Source: HRBIN12 sp035762085
Lineage (GTDB): Bacteria; Actinomycetota; UBA4738; HRBIN12
Length of the DNA stretch: 64,000 bases
Assembly: GCA_035762085.1 (NCBI GenBank)
Contig: DASTPT010000072.1
Coordinates: 4,907-68,906, forward strand
Direction: 5' to 3'
Shown: positions 63,982 through 64,000 of the stretch, piece by piece
Numbering within the stretch: position 1 is the stretch's first letter
How the letters are laid out: each line of letters begins with the position of its first letter
Notes under the pieces: generated by a model
The model's input: only the letters and a program-made list of their open reading frames with translations
Database searches by the model: none
What the model was told of the DNA's origin: nothing
Translations under genes and position numbers: made by a program

Positions 63982-64000
63982 CGGGTCGCGCCGCCGTTCA

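Overview
The window is about 72% G+C and densely packed. Start codons are often GTG, genes commonly overlap by four bases (GTGA or ATGA), and many starts sit 5-9 nt behind a TAnnnT box with no Shine-Dalgarno sequence (leaderless mRNA). Together with a luciferase-like F420-type oxidoreductase, an IclR regulator beside glycerol genes, a SufR-like regulator and zinc-finger anti-sigma factors, this points to chromosomal DNA of a high-GC, probably deep-branching member of the Actinomycetota. A high-GC Chloroflexota lineage is not excluded. I see no rRNA, tRNA, CRISPR array, insertion sequence, prophage or plasmid gene.

Left part (1-18.4 kb): a reverse trans-sulfuration operon (cbs, a DUF429 gene, a cystathionine gamma-synthase/lyase); a response-regulator diguanylate cyclase; the histidine-degradation genes hutU, hutH and hutI, the last translationally coupled to an L,D-transpeptidase; a TPP riboswitch in front of the HMP permease cytX; a leucyl aminopeptidase with a PIG-L deacetylase; and a methyltransferase.

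Middle (18.4-36.9 kb): a four-gene operon of uncharacterised membrane, CPBP-protease, FMN-barrel and SRPBCC proteins; PAP2 phosphatase and lgt; the Fe-S carrier mrp divergent from a SufR-like regulator; an orphan pilT; a cupredoxin and an ECF sigma/anti-sigma pair that share one promoter motif; an nfeD/slipin operon; a second ECF sigma/anti-sigma pair; an esterase; a nucleotidyltransferase; an LLM oxidoreductase and a tiny HARE-HTH protein.

Right-centre (37-51.3 kb): a large glycerol locus. The minus strand carries, in order of transcription, glpF, dhaK, dhaL, glpK, a small FAEGQ-repeat protein, a shortened glpA, sdhB/sdhC/sdhD-type genes, a DhaM-HPr-EI fusion, pgsA, an epimerase and glpX. 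A second dhaL and an IclR regulator diverge from glpF. The glpA gene lacks its usual Fe-S domain and is directly followed by a complete succinate-dehydrogenase-type iron-sulfur subunit and two membrane anchors, with no sdhA in the window. The likeliest reading is a hybrid glycerol-3-phosphate:quinone oxidoreductase. The locus would take up glycerol, phosphorylate it or dihydroxyacetone, oxidise G3P to DHAP with electrons to quinone, and feed gluconeogenesis (glpX) and phospholipid synthesis (pgsA).

Right end (51.3-64 kb): a DMT exporter, an anchored hypothetical protein, lhgO, a PHP phosphoesterase, a secreted gluzincin protease, a HAD hydrolase coupled to a type II NADH dehydrogenase, a CBS-domain protein, the tldD/tldE pair, and a tandem DUF5661 protein behind a perfect Rex-type operator.
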